A stretch of 64,000 bases of DNA from Streptomyces catenulae (GTDB taxonomy: Bacteria; Actinomycetota; Actinomycetes; Streptomycetales; Streptomycetaceae): positions 101,064 through 165,063 of the forward strand of contig NZ_JODY01000009.1 in the NCBI RefSeq assembly GCF_000718015.1, in the 5' to 3' direction. The notes under the pieces are model-generated. The model worked only from the letters and a program-made list of their open reading frames with translations. It was not told where the DNA came from and searched no databases. Below are positions 1 to 8,281 of this stretch, one piece after another; position 1 is the first letter of the stretch; each line of letters opens with the position of its first letter. A program made the position numbers and the translations under genes.

Positions 1-809
1 TGCTCGGGGTGGCGCAGCAGCGCGTGCACGGCCAGCCCCAGCAGACCGGTGGTGGTCTCGAAGCCCGCGACGAAGACCAGCAGCAACGTGTCGACCAGCT
101 CGTGTTCCGTCAGCGTCCCCGCGTTCTCCAGCGCCAGCGCGGTGGCGAGGTCGTCGGCGGGCTCCTGCCGCCGCCGCTCGGCCAGCTCCAGGAAGTAGCC
201 GCGCAGCTGCTCCACGGCGCGGTCGGCCCGCTCCCAGTCCTCCGGGGTGCGGACCGGCTCCAGCAACCGGCTGGCGTCACTGCCCAGCGCCCGGAACCGG
301 GCACCATCGGCCTCCGGTACGCCGAGCAGCTCGCCGACCACGGCCACGGGCAGCGGATAGCCGACCAGCTCCTGGAAGTTGGCCGCGCCGCCGTCCGAGG
401 TCGCGTCGGCGAGGTCGTCGAGCAGACCGTCGGTGATCCGCTCCACGGCGTCCCGCAACGCGGTCACCCGGCGCGGGGTGAGGCCCTTCCCGGCGAGTCG
501 GCGCAGCCGGGTGTGGTCGGCGCCGTTGGCCCGCAGCATCGAGGAGTAGAAGAAGTCGGCCGCCGGGTGCTCACGCCAGTCCGGCAGGTTCTCCTCACAC
601 CAGGTCAGATCCGGGGTGCGGTAGGCGGTGTCGGTGAGGACGGCCTGACAGTCGGCGAAGGTGGTGAGGAAGAAGGTGTCCAGGTCCGGGTCGTGGTACA
701 CGGGCGCGGTCCGCCGCAGGGCCTCCAGCGCGGGGTGCGGGTTCTCCCGCCCCTCCGGTGTGAACAGCGAGAAGAGGAGCGTCTGTGCCTGCGGTGCCGG
801 GGAGTTCAC
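1..809 (-). CDS. Cytochrome P450, 3' end beyond the left edge
   Basis: Haem-thiolate monooxygenase, about 269 N-terminal residues of an expected 400 or so. The reading frame is open from a GTG at 809 to the window edge. Visible landmarks are the N-terminal F-x-P-E-G-R-E-N-P-H-P start, a B/C-helix region with W-R-x-H-P, and the I-helix oxygen-activation motif A-G-F-E-T-T near residues 246-251, followed by L-A-V-H-A-L-L-R-H-P-E at the edge. The haem cysteine lies outside the window. GTG was chosen because homologous sequence starts immediately after it and no good upstream start exists. The substrate cannot be told. The redox partner and any cluster context would lie to the left. Confidence 0.88.
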   Translation of the reverse strand, partial: MNSPAPQAQTLLFSLFTPEGRENPHPALEALRRTAPVYHDPDLDTFFLTTFADCQAVLTDTAYRTPDLTWCEENLPDWREHPAADFFYSSMLRANGADHTRLRRLAGKGLTPRRVTALRDAVERITDGLLDDLADATSDGGAANFQELVGYPLPVAVVGELLGVPEADGARFRALGSDASRLLEPVRTPEDWERADRAVEQLRGYFLELAERRRQEPADDLATALALENAGTLTEHELVDTLLLVFVAGFETTTGLLGLAVHALLRHPE

Positions 810-1684
810 GATGGCGTACCTCGGTGGTCGGTGCGTACCTCGGTGGTCGACGGGCGCGGCACGGTCGGACAGCCCCCATGGCGTGGATCCACCGCCTCGA
901 CGGGCGTGGATCTTCCCGTGTCCTCAAGTGACGCTATGTCGCTAAGTGACGGATGGGCAAGGGCGTGAATCGGAAAGGCGCGGACCCCGGGGCGCCCACT
1001 CCGGCGCGACCGACGGCGGACGCGCTCCCGGCCCTGCCACGGCCGCCCCGGCACCGCCCCGCCCCCGCTTCCGCGCCTGCCGGGGCAGCACCTGACGGCG
1101 CGCCACGCACCCCACAACGACCGCCCGGCGCACGGGACACGCCCTGGCGCCCACCGTCCGAAAAGCGTCTCTTACCTGCGGTAACTCCCGGATGTTCCGG
1201 ACGGGTCGAACGGGGCTCCGGTCGGGGATTCTCCGCTGGTGTGTGGCGCCCGCTGACGCGTTGCCGTTCGGTGGCGAGGGGCGCCACGGACCGGTGTCCG
1301 CTCCGCTCAGGTGTCAGCCGGACCGGGAACGGGGTGTGCGGTGGGGCGCCGTCGTCCCGGTCGGAGAGGGGTGGGCCGTGGACGGTGCGGGATGCGCCGG
1401 TGCTCGCAGAACGGGGGCCACCTCGGCCGCGTCGGCAAGTGAAGCGCATGGGGCGGAAGTTGAGGGCTGACCCAATGGAATGGTGGGGGTAGGGTGCCGA
1501 ACCCTGGAAGGGCGCGCCGAAGGGGGAGCGGGGCCACGGCCCCGGGGGAGGCCGGGTCCGAAGAGCCCACCGCGCGCGACCGGCGCGCCAACGACCTCTC
1601 CGCAGGCTTCAAGGACTGTCGAAGAGCCCACCGCGCGCGGCCACCGCCCGCACCGCCACCGATACCGCACCGAAAGGATGAGCA
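810..1684. other. Non-coding stretch between P450 and GNAT genes
   Basis: No frame here has a convincing start, ribosome site or protein-like composition; the open frames are arginine/proline-rich by-products of high GC. It holds the divergent promoters of the P450 (-) and GNAT (+) genes. AAGTGACG is repeated at 926-933 and 944-951 in a locally AT-richer patch, and a 19-bp direct repeat GAAGAGCCCACCGCGCGCG occurs at 1560-1578 and 1621-1639, about 45 bp before the GNAT start. Confidence 0.6.
814..849. repeat. 17-bp direct repeat just upstream of the P450 start
   Basis: GCGTACCTCGGTGGTCG occurs exactly twice, at 814-830 and 833-849 (19-bp period). On the minus strand it lies 5-40 bases before the P450 GTG, where a promoter, operator or leader would be. 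It may be a recent duplication or a tandem regulator site; the sequence cannot decide. Confidence 0.6.
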
Positions 1685-2245
1685 ATGCCCCGGAACACCT
1701 CCGAGACAACACCCGGTCCGTCCTCCTCGCCGGAGCTCCGGACGACCGCTCTCGACACGTACACGCCCGCCGATCTGCGCGGCATCTCGGGCGGTCGGCC
1801 CGACCCGTTCGAGGTCTCCCACCTGGGGCTGACCTGGCGGCCCAAGGAGCACCACTTCGGCGTCGTCCAGGGTGAGCGGCTGGTGGCGCACGCCGGATGG
1901 GTGGACCTCCCCGTCCGGGTCGGCGGCGCCCAGGTGCGGGTGGCGGGCCTGGGCGGGGTGATCGTCGCGCCCGAGCTGCGGGGACACGGGCTGGCCCGGC
2001 GCGTGGTGTCCGCCACCGCGGCCCACGCCGCGGAGCAGGGCTACGGCCTCGCCCTCCTGTTCTGCCTGCCGGACCGGACGCCGGTCTACGCGGCGATGGG
2101 GTGGACCCGGCTGGCCGCCGAGGTCGAGGCCGAGCAACCGGGCGGCACCCGCACCGTCATGCCGCTACCGGCCATGTGGCTCCCGCTCGGCGGCGACGCG
2201 TCCTGGCCGCACGGGCGGGTCAGCCTGCTCTCGTTGCCCATGTGA
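1685..2245 (+). CDS. GNAT-family N-acetyltransferase
   Basis: 186-residue acyl-CoA-dependent acetyltransferase, single GNAT domain. Motif A, the CoA pyrophosphate-binding turn, is seen as V-A-P-E-L-R-G-H-G-L-A-R-R at about residues 97-109, preceded by the beta-4 strand. The C-terminal V-Y-A-A-M-G-W turn is the usual motif B region. The order A-H-A...V-x-x-R-G-x-G-L...Y-x-x-x-G-W resembles aminoglycoside 2'-N-acetyltransferases, but the similarity is too general to name a substrate. ATG at 1685 follows AAAGG at a workable distance. It converges on the response-regulator gene, with 13 bases between stops. Confidence 0.85.
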   Translation: MPRNTSETTPGPSSSPELRTTALDTYTPADLRGISGGRPDPFEVSHLGLTWRPKEHHFGVVQGERLVAHAGWVDLPVRVGGAQVRVAGLGGVIVAPELRGHGLARRVVSATAAHAAEQGYGLALLFCLPDRTPVYAAMGWTRLAAEVEAEQPGGTRTVMPLPAMWLPLGGDASWPHGRVSLLSLPM

Positions 2246-2258
2246 CCGGCCCGGACGG

Positions 2259-2918
2259 TCAGCTGACGATGCCGTGTTCCCAGGCCCAGGCCGCTATCTC
2301 CACGCGGTTGCGCGCCTTGAGCTTCTCCTGGATGCGGCTGAGGTGACTCTTGACGGTGCTGAGCGCGACCGTCAGCCGCTCGGCGATCTCGTGGTTCGTG
2401 TGGCCGCGGGCCACCAGGGTCGCCACCTTCAGCTCCTGCCCGGTCAGACGCCGCGCCGCGGCCGCCGCGTCCGGCCCGCGCCGGGGCGTGCTCAGCTGCT
2501 CCAGGAGGCGGACGGTGACCGACGGCGAGATGAGGGAGTCGCCCTCGACGGCCGCGTGGATCGCCTCGATCAGCAGCCGGGGGCCGGAGTTCTTGACCAC
2601 GAAGCCGTTGGCACCGGCGCGCAGCGCACCGTAGACATACTCGTCCAGGTCGAAGGTGGTCACGATGACGATCTTGGTGTCGGGGGCCGCCGCGCCCCCG
2701 TCCTGACGGAGCCGCCGCGTCGCCTCCAGACCGTCGAGCCCCGGCATCCGGATGTCCATCAGACACACATCGGGCCGCAACCGGTGCACCGCCTCGACGG
2801 CTTCGAGGCCGGTGGCCGCCTCGCCGACCACGGTGAGGTCGTCCTGCGCCTCCAGGATGAGCCGGAAGCCGGTCCGCACCATCTCCTGGTCGTCGGCGAT
2901 CACCACGGAGATGCTCAT
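2259..2918 (-). CDS. NarL/FixJ-type response regulator
   Basis: Cytoplasmic transcription factor of a two-component system, 219 residues. Receiver domain at about 1-120: acidic pair D9-D10, phospho-acceptor Asp55 in M-D-I-R-M-P-G, a Thr in V-T-T-F near 86 and Lys in F-V-V-K-N near 108. LuxR-type helix-turn-helix at about 150-210 (L-T-G-Q-E...N-H-E-I-A-E-R-L...S-T-V-K-S-H-L). ATG at 2918 is preferred over an in-frame GTG at 2930 because GGAG lies about 11 bases before the ATG, whereas it abuts the GTG. The cognate kinase gene lies upstream on the same strand, with 68 bases between. Confidence 0.95.
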   Translation of the reverse strand: MSISVVIADDQEMVRTGFRLILEAQDDLTVVGEAATGLEAVEAVHRLRPDVCLMDIRMPGLDGLEATRRLRQDGGAAAPDTKIVIVTTFDLDEYVYGALRAGANGFVVKNSGPRLLIEAIHAAVEGDSLISPSVTVRLLEQLSTPRRGPDAAAAARRLTGQELKVATLVARGHTNHEIAERLTVALSTVKSHLSRIQEKLKARNRVEIAAWAWEHGIVS

Positions 2919-2986
2919 TACGGGTGCCACTCCTTCATGTCGGGGAAATCTCGCGGGCGGTCGCCCGGGCGGTCCGGCGGTGCCGG

Positions 2987-4150
2987 TCAGGTCATCGGGA
3001 GCGAGGCCGCCAGCTCCCAGCCGCCTTCCGGCAGGGGCGCACCGGTCAGCTCGCCGCCCAGTTCGCCCACCCGCTCCGTCAGACCGATCAGACCGAAACC
3101 GCTCTGCCGGAACCGTCCGCGTCCGCGCGGTTGCCCGCTCGCGTCGTCACGTACGCGGACGATCAGCCGGTCCCCGTCGGTTCCCAGCGTGACGTGCACC
3201 GCGGTCGCCGTACGGGCGTGCTTGCGGACGTTGGTCAGCCCCTCCTGGACCACCCGCTCGACGGACCGCGCCAACTGCGGTGACCACGCGGCGCCGTCCA
3301 GACCGTCGGCCACGTCCAGCCAGGCGTGCTGTCCGGGGCCGGGGAAGCGGTGGACCAGCTCCGCGATCCGGGTCATGACGGGGACGGCGGGGGCCGCCGC
3401 ACGGTCGTCGGCGTCGCGCAGCAGACGGACCATCCGGCCCATCGCCACCAGCCCTTCCTGACCGGCCTTCTCGATGTCGGTGAACAACCGGCGGGCCGTC
3501 TCCGGATCCCGTGCGACGACCTGCTCCCCGGCCTGGGCCTGGACGACCACCGCCGTGACGTGGTGGGCCACGTGGTCGTGGAGATCGCGGGCGAGGTCCA
3601 GCCGTTCGGCCCGGCGCACCCGCTCCGCGGTCGCCCGGCGCCCGGCGTCCTCCGTCCGCAGATAGCCGCCGAACAGCGCGAAGCCGACCGCCAGCAGCGG
3701 GAACAGCTGGTCGACCCCGCCGAGCAGCGGCAGCTCCGCCGACGTCGGCGCACGGTCCTTGAGATGCAGCACCGCCACGAACAGCGCCACCGCCGACACC
3801 GCGAGCGGCCCCCGCCGCCCGTACCGGCAGGCCAGACACAACAGCACCAGCAGCCCGAGGAGTTCGGCCCACCCCGGGGTGCGCTGACCCACCGTCTGCC
3901 TCACCAGCGCGGTCGTCAGCAGCGAGGCGACCGCGACGGCGACACCCGCCGCACCCGCCGTCCACGCCCGCCCGGCCCGGTACGCGGCCAGGGTGGGGGC
4001 GACCGCGCCCAGGGACAGGACCCCGCAGGCGAGCACCGTGGCCCCGACGGCGCTGCGGCTCACCACCCCGGCGTCCAGGACCAGCAGCACCAGACAGACA
4101 CAGGCCACCGCGACGGCCTCCCGCGAGGCGCGCGGGAACGGGACACTCAT
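2987..4150 (-). CDS. Sensor histidine kinase, HisKA_3 type
   Basis: Membrane sensor kinase of 387 residues that should phosphorylate the response regulator encoded just downstream. There are about five hydrophobic segments in the first 165 residues and no large extracellular domain, so the signal is probably sensed in or near the membrane. Dimerisation/phosphorylation helix E-R-L-D-L-A-R-D-L-H-D-H-V-A-H-H with His191. The C-terminal ATPase domain has the N-box as Q-E-G-L-T-N-V-R-K-H-A and a G-F-G-L-I-G-L-x-E-R glycine box. The long open frame upstream of ATG 4150 has no protein-like character, so that start was chosen. It belongs to the same family as LiaS/DesK-like actinobacterial kinases. 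Confidence 0.93.
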   Translation of the reverse strand: MSVPFPRASREAVAVACVCLVLLVLDAGVVSRSAVGATVLACGVLSLGAVAPTLAAYRAGRAWTAGAAGVAVAVASLLTTALVRQTVGQRTPGWAELLGLLVLLCLACRYGRRGPLAVSAVALFVAVLHLKDRAPTSAELPLLGGVDQLFPLLAVGFALFGGYLRTEDAGRRATAERVRRAERLDLARDLHDHVAHHVTAVVVQAQAGEQVVARDPETARRLFTDIEKAGQEGLVAMGRMVRLLRDADDRAAAPAVPVMTRIAELVHRFPGPGQHAWLDVADGLDGAAWSPQLARSVERVVQEGLTNVRKHARTATAVHVTLGTDGDRLIVRVRDDASGQPRGRGRFRQSGFGLIGLTERVGELGGELTGAPLPEGGWELAASLPMT

Positions 4151-4357
4151 GGCCAGGAGGGTAGCCGCGCCCGCCGCCGCGCTCCTCGGGGCGGGGGAGT
4201 GCGGATACGTACTTTCGGCCGGTGCCGGGCGGCGGGGAGCCGGACCTCCGGCGGAGGCGCCGCCGACCGGCCCGGACCCAGAATGGTCCACGCGCCGTTC
4301 GCGATCCGCCCCGGACGATCCGCCGCCGAGACGACCGCCCCGCCACCAGGAGTAGCC

Positions 4358-4732
4358 GTGAAGTTCCCCGCCGTCCCCACCCCCGTCACGGTGCTGCTGG
4401 CGGCCGGTGCCGCCGTCGCCGCCGCCGTGGCGCTCTCCACCTTGGGCCTGTTCGGCGGCAGTTGGGACGTGACCATGGAGGTCACCGGCACCGGCTCCGC
4501 CGACGTCACCTACAGCTTCTCCGGCGACAACGACGGCACCACCGAGACGGGCCGGACCCTGCCCTGGAGCAGGGTGCAGAACGTCGGCTACGGCTTCAAC
4601 GACATCGGCGTCCGGAACCCGGCCCCCGGCGCCGTCTGCCGTATCTACGTCGACGGCAGGGTCGAGGACGAACAGAAGCGGCCCGACGCGAAGGGCGTCC
4701 TGTCCTGCTCGGTCCATCTCCAGCAGGACTGA
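4358..4732 (+). CDS. MmpS-like membrane-anchored protein
   Basis: 124 residues: one hydrophobic anchor at about 8-30, then an extracytoplasmic beta-rich domain. The pattern V-T-G-T-G-S-A-D-V-T-Y-S, L-P-W-S, C-R-I-Y-V-D-G and a second Cys near the C-terminus matches the mycobacterial MmpS / Streptomyces MmpS-like family, small accessory proteins of MmpL transporters. No MmpL gene is nearby. GTG at 4358 was picked because GGAG lies 7 bases upstream and the signal anchor starts directly. It is transcribed divergently from the histidine kinase across a 207-bp gap, so a link to that two-component system is possible but unproven. Confidence 0.75.
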   Translation: MKFPAVPTPVTVLLAAGAAVAAAVALSTLGLFGGSWDVTMEVTGTGSADVTYSFSGDNDGTTETGRTLPWSRVQNVGYGFNDIGVRNPAPGAVCRIYVDGRVEDEQKRPDAKGVLSCSVHLQQD

Positions 4733-4757
4733 CGCGACCGGCCGCGGCCGCCGTCCG

Positions 4758-6479
4758 TCACAGGTCCGGGTGTTTCGTCGCCACGTGGTAGTAGCCCGAG
4801 TGGAACACCAGCGGGGTGCCGCCGTCGGAGTCGTACTGTTCGACCTCGCCGAGGAAGATGATGTGGTCGCCGGCGTCGAGACGCTGCACGGTGCGGCACT
4901 GGAAGCGGGCCACCGCACCCTCCAGGAGCGGCGTCCCGGCGATGCCGGGCGTCGTCGCGGTGCCGCGGAACTTGTCGTCCGACGGGGTCGCGAACTGGCG
5001 GGAGAGATGGTGCTGGTCGGCCGCGAGGACATGGACGGCGAAGTGCGAGGCGTCGGTGAAGTCCGGCAGGCTCGGGCTGTTCCTGCCCGGGCACCACAGG
5101 ACGAGCGGCGGGTCCAGGGAGACGGAGGTGAAGGAGTTCGCCGTCATCCCGACGTGACGGCCGTCGGGGGCGCGGGCCGTCACCACGGTCACACCGGTCG
5201 CGTACTGGCCCAGCGCGCGCCGCAGCTCCCGGCCGTCGAAGCGGGCGGCGTGCCGGGCGCGCTTCTCGGCGAGGAAGCGCTCCGCCTCGGCCGCCTCGAA
5301 CCACCAGCGGTAGAGGGTGCGCGGATCGTCGAAACCGGCCGCGACGGCCTCCGCGACCGACGGGATCTCGGCCGCCGCCGTCAGGATCTCGCGGTGGTGC
5401 GGACCCAACTCCGTCAGCAGGGAGTTGGTCCAGCCGACCGCCCACTGGGCCCAGCCGCGCCAGAAGTTGTCGAAGGTGCGCTGCATCCACTGCGGGGTGA
5501 ACTCCGCCGCGCCGTGACGCAGGATGCTGTCGAGGTAGTGGGTCGCGGCCTGCGCCGCGTTGTTCGACCCCTGGCCGGTGATCGGGTCGTTGAGGACCAC
5601 CGCGTCGGCCATGCCGAGGACGTGCCGCCCGGAGGACAGCCGGGCCACGGGCTGCCGCACGGTCGGCGTGACCCGGCCGCGCAGCACCCCGCCGCTGTCG
5701 GTCAGCCGGGAGTTGCGGTGCCGGGCGAACTCGTCGGGGAAGAAGCGGTGGAGGATCTCCAGGGACCGGGTGAGATGGGCCTCGGGGGTGTGGACGTCGT
5801 CCCAGCAGTCCATCGGACCGCCGGGCACCCCTTCGAAGACCATGATCTCGCAGGGGCCCGTCGTGGTCAGGGCGGGGAACGAGAAGAACTCACCGACCCC
5901 CGGCACCAGCCGGTAGTAGACGCCCGCCTCCCCCTCCCGCGGCTCCGCACCCGTCACATACGTCAGCGCCAGCGCGCGGCGCGGCCGGTCGTACGGGGAG
6001 AGTTCGGAGTTGCGCGGGAAGAGGCGGCTCAGCTCGCCCTTGCCGGTGGAGACCACGACGAGGTCGTGCGTACGGGCGTACCACTCCAGGTCGCCCACGC
6101 CCGCCTCGTGCAGCACGATCTCGCCGTGGCCGTCCGCGAACTGCTCGATCCACGCCGCGCACTTGACCCGCTGGTCGACGGAGTGCGCGGGCCCCTCCAG
6201 CGGGGCGCGCCAGGTGAGGTCGGGGGTGCCGTGCGCACCGATGAGGGAGAACGCGATGCCGGTGATGTCCGGGGCCTGGTCCGCCCAGTGGTGCAGACCG
6301 AGTTCGCGCTCGTTCTGGAGCGCGGTGTCGAACATGCACTGACTGGACATGACCGGGCCCCGGCGTATCTCCTCCGGGCTGCGGTCGGTGACCAGGGTGA
6401 CGTCGTAGCCGTGCGCCTGGAGCCCCAGGGCGAGTTGGGCACCCGCCTGCCCGGCGCCGATCACCGCGATCCTTCTCAT
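4758..6479 (-). CDS. styA2B: Self-sufficient styrene/indole monooxygenase, StyA2B-type fusion
   Basis: 573 residues with two enzymes in one chain. Residues 1 to about 405 are a StyA-type FAD-dependent epoxidase: Rossmann motif G-A-G-Q-A-G at 8-13, F-S-F-P-A-L-T-T-T-G-P-C, and the FAD motif D-P-I-T-G-Q-G-S-N-N. Residues about 410-573 are a StyB-type NAD(P)H:flavin reductase (G-Q-Y-A-T-G-V-T-V-V-T, G-M-T-A-N-S-F, S-L-D-P-P-L-V-L-W). The reductase should supply reduced FAD to the oxygenase, which epoxidises styrene- or indole-like substrates. This matches the fused StyA2B described in Rhodococcus opacus 1CP. ATG 6479 starts exactly at the nucleotide-binding strand. It lies 64 bases downstream of the StyA1-type gene and is probably co-transcribed with it. 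Confidence 0.92.
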   Translation of the reverse strand: MRRIAVIGAGQAGAQLALGLQAHGYDVTLVTDRSPEEIRRGPVMSSQCMFDTALQNERELGLHHWADQAPDITGIAFSLIGAHGTPDLTWRAPLEGPAHSVDQRVKCAAWIEQFADGHGEIVLHEAGVGDLEWYARTHDLVVVSTGKGELSRLFPRNSELSPYDRPRRALALTYVTGAEPREGEAGVYYRLVPGVGEFFSFPALTTTGPCEIMVFEGVPGGPMDCWDDVHTPEAHLTRSLEILHRFFPDEFARHRNSRLTDSGGVLRGRVTPTVRQPVARLSSGRHVLGMADAVVLNDPITGQGSNNAAQAATHYLDSILRHGAAEFTPQWMQRTFDNFWRGWAQWAVGWTNSLLTELGPHHREILTAAAEIPSVAEAVAAGFDDPRTLYRWWFEAAEAERFLAEKRARHAARFDGRELRRALGQYATGVTVVTARAPDGRHVGMTANSFTSVSLDPPLVLWCPGRNSPSLPDFTDASHFAVHVLAADQHHLSRQFATPSDDKFRGTATTPGIAGTPLLEGAVARFQCRTVQRLDAGDHIIFLGEVEQYDSDGGTPLVFHSGYYHVATKHPDL

Positions 6480-6543
6480 GTCCTGCTGTCCCGCTCTCGT
6501 TACCTGGCTGTCGCTGTGCTGGTGGGGTGCGCCCGGCCCGTGG

Positions 6544-7764
6544 TCAGGAGCTGACCGCGGCCAGGTAGTTCTGCGCGGCGACCGGGTCCATGAACCAGTG
6601 GAAGAAGTCGCGCGGGTCGTCGAAGCCGTTGACGAAACGAGAGGCGATCCGGGGGTTGACGCTCGCCGCGCCGAACAGCTCCAGGACGTGCTGCGGCGGG
6701 GCGCCCAGCATCGCGTTGGTCCACGCGGTCGCGGACTGCGCGTTGTCCCAGAAGCGGCCGAACGCCAGCTCCATGAAGGCGGCGTCGTACGGACGGTCGC
6801 CGTGGTCGAGGATGCTGGCCAGGTACGAGGCCGCGCACTTCGAGGCGTTGTTGGAGCCCTGGCCGGTGACCGGGTCGTTGAGGACCAGCACATCGGCGAG
6901 GCCGAGCACCCGCGCGCCCGAGGGCAGCGTGGCGACGGGCCTGCGGACGGTCGGCGCGAAGCGGCCCGCGAGGGTGCCGTGGGCGTCGGTGAGCGCCAGA
7001 TCGGTGCAGCGCTCGGCCTCCCACGGGACGTACGTCCGCAGCAGCTCCTGGAACGTCGCCAGCTGCTGTTCGGGGGCGAGCCCGTCGAAACGGTCGAGCG
7101 GGCCGCCCGGGATGCCCTCGAAGAACATGATGTCGCAGGGGCCGGTGGTGGTGAGGCTGGGCATGGTGAAGTACTCGCCCACCCCCGGGATGACGTTGAA
7201 GCTGACGCCGGTGCGGTGCGGCAGCGGCACCATGCCGGTGACGTACGTCAGGGCCAGCGCGCGCTGCGGGGCGGCGAACGGGGAGCGCCGCGCGTCCCGC
7301 TCGAACAGCCCGGAGATCGCGCCCTTCCCGGCCGCGACGACCACCAGGTCGGACTCGGCGGCGTACCGCTCCAGGTCCGCGATACCGGCCTCGCGGATGT
7401 CGAGACGGCCACCGCGGCGGGCGAACTCGCCCATCCACAGCGGCATCTTGACGCGCTGGTCGATGGAGCGCGCGGTGGCGTCCAGCCGGGCGTCGAAGGA
7501 GAGGGCGCGGCCGCCCTGGCCGTCGGCGATGTTCACGCCGAGACCGGCGATGGCCGGGCAGGCGTCGCCCCAGAAGTCGAGGCCGAGGTTGCGCTCGTGG
7601 GCCAGCGCGGTGCCGAACATCGCCTGGCTGGACATGACCCGGCCCTCGCGGATCTGGTCACCGGTGCGGTTGGAGACGACGGTGACGTCGTAACCGTGGT
7701 CGAGCAGCCCGATACCGAGCTGCAGCCCGGCCTGACCGGCTCCGACGATGGTGATCTTGCGCAT
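6544..7764 (-). CDS. styA1: Styrene/indole monooxygenase oxygenase subunit, StyA1-type
   Basis: 406-residue flavin-dependent epoxidase of the StyA family, without a reductase domain. It carries the N-terminal FAD motif G-A-G-Q-A-G, a central D-L-V-V-V-A-A-G-K-G-A-I strand, Y-F-T-M-P-S-L-T-T-T-G-P-C and D-P-V-T-G-Q-G-S-N-N. It is paralogous to the oxygenase half of the downstream fusion protein. By analogy with StyA1/StyA2B systems, the reductase half of the fusion probably provides reduced FAD to both oxygenases. It is the first gene of the pair and faces the AraC-type regulator across about 0.5 kb. Confidence 0.92.
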   Translation of the reverse strand: MRKITIVGAGQAGLQLGIGLLDHGYDVTVVSNRTGDQIREGRVMSSQAMFGTALAHERNLGLDFWGDACPAIAGLGVNIADGQGGRALSFDARLDATARSIDQRVKMPLWMGEFARRGGRLDIREAGIADLERYAAESDLVVVAAGKGAISGLFERDARRSPFAAPQRALALTYVTGMVPLPHRTGVSFNVIPGVGEYFTMPSLTTTGPCDIMFFEGIPGGPLDRFDGLAPEQQLATFQELLRTYVPWEAERCTDLALTDAHGTLAGRFAPTVRRPVATLPSGARVLGLADVLVLNDPVTGQGSNNASKCAASYLASILDHGDRPYDAAFMELAFGRFWDNAQSATAWTNAMLGAPPQHVLELFGAASVNPRIASRFVNGFDDPRDFFHWFMDPVAAQNYLAAVSS

Positions 7765-7962
7765 GAGTGGGACCTCCGGGGGTTCGGATGATGCGGTGGT
7801 GAAGGGTGCCGTACGAGGCCGTGCGGGGGAAGGCGCGGCGACGCGGCGGCGGTGGGGACGGTGGTGCGGAGGACGGCTGCCCGCCGGCGGGGGGTCCGGC
7901 GGGCAGCCGCGGGAAGCCGGATCACCCGTGGGACCAGGGGAGAGGTCCGGGCACCCGGCCGG

Positions 7963-8151
7963 TTACAGGGGCCCGTCCGACGCGGCGGACCGGGACGGCA
8001 GGGGTGCGGCGGGGCGCGGGGGCTCGGCCCCGTCCGCTCCGGCGGAACCGGCGGCGCCCGCGCGTGGGGCGCGCGGCGTACCTGCGGCGGGGCGGACGCC
8101 GGTCACGGCGCCGCCCGTGTCGAGCACGGTCCGGCCCGGCACTCCCTGCAT
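7963..8151 (-). CDS. Possible 62-codon leader ORF upstream of styA1
   Basis: An ATG at 8151, in a locally AT-richer patch and preceded by a weak purine stretch (GGGAA), opens a 62-residue frame with strongly G/C-biased third positions that ends 198 bp before styA1 on the same strand. The product would be small, Ala/Pro/Gly/Arg-rich and without a recognisable motif. Composition alone can produce such frames at this GC content, so it may equally be an untranslated leader. Confidence 0.2.
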   Translation of the reverse strand: MQGVPGRTVLDTGGAVTGVRPAAGTPRAPRAGAAGSAGADGAEPPRPAAPLPSRSAASDGPL

Positions 8152-8222
8152 CGTTGATTCCCTGGTCTCTTTCTCGGATCCGCGGCGGTCGGGGATCCAC
8201 CTTGGTATGGCAAGATCGTCTG

Positions 8223-8260
8223 CGCTATCCCGATCACGCGGGTCGCTGTCCCGATCGCGC
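8223..8260. promoter_or_regulatory. Tandem 17-bp direct repeats, candidate AraC-type operator
   Basis: CGCTATCCCGATCACGC (8223-8239) and CGCTGTCCCGATCGCGC (8244-8260) are 15/17 identical with a 21-bp period, i.e. two helical turns, the spacing known for XylS/AraC-type binding sites. They end 21 bases before the regulator GTG, so binding could autoregulate the gene as well as act on styA1. Confidence 0.45.
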
Positions 8261-8281
8261 ATCTCAGCGGTGGAGGTTGAC

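Larger units (their letters stand above)
7765..8281. other. Divergent regulatory region styA1 / araC-type gene
   Basis: 517 bp between the two divergent starts. Most of it (7800-8120) is extremely GC-rich with no confident gene. The last 150 bp before the regulator are more AT-rich and hold the candidate operator repeats at 8223-8260. The only coding candidate is the weak minus-strand ORF at 7963-8151. Confidence 0.6.

Noticed and set aside
3326..4357. Upstream extension of the MmpS-like frame to 468 codons
   Set aside because: It runs antisense to the histidine kinase and is not protein-like; the signal anchor and ribosome site define the start at 4358.
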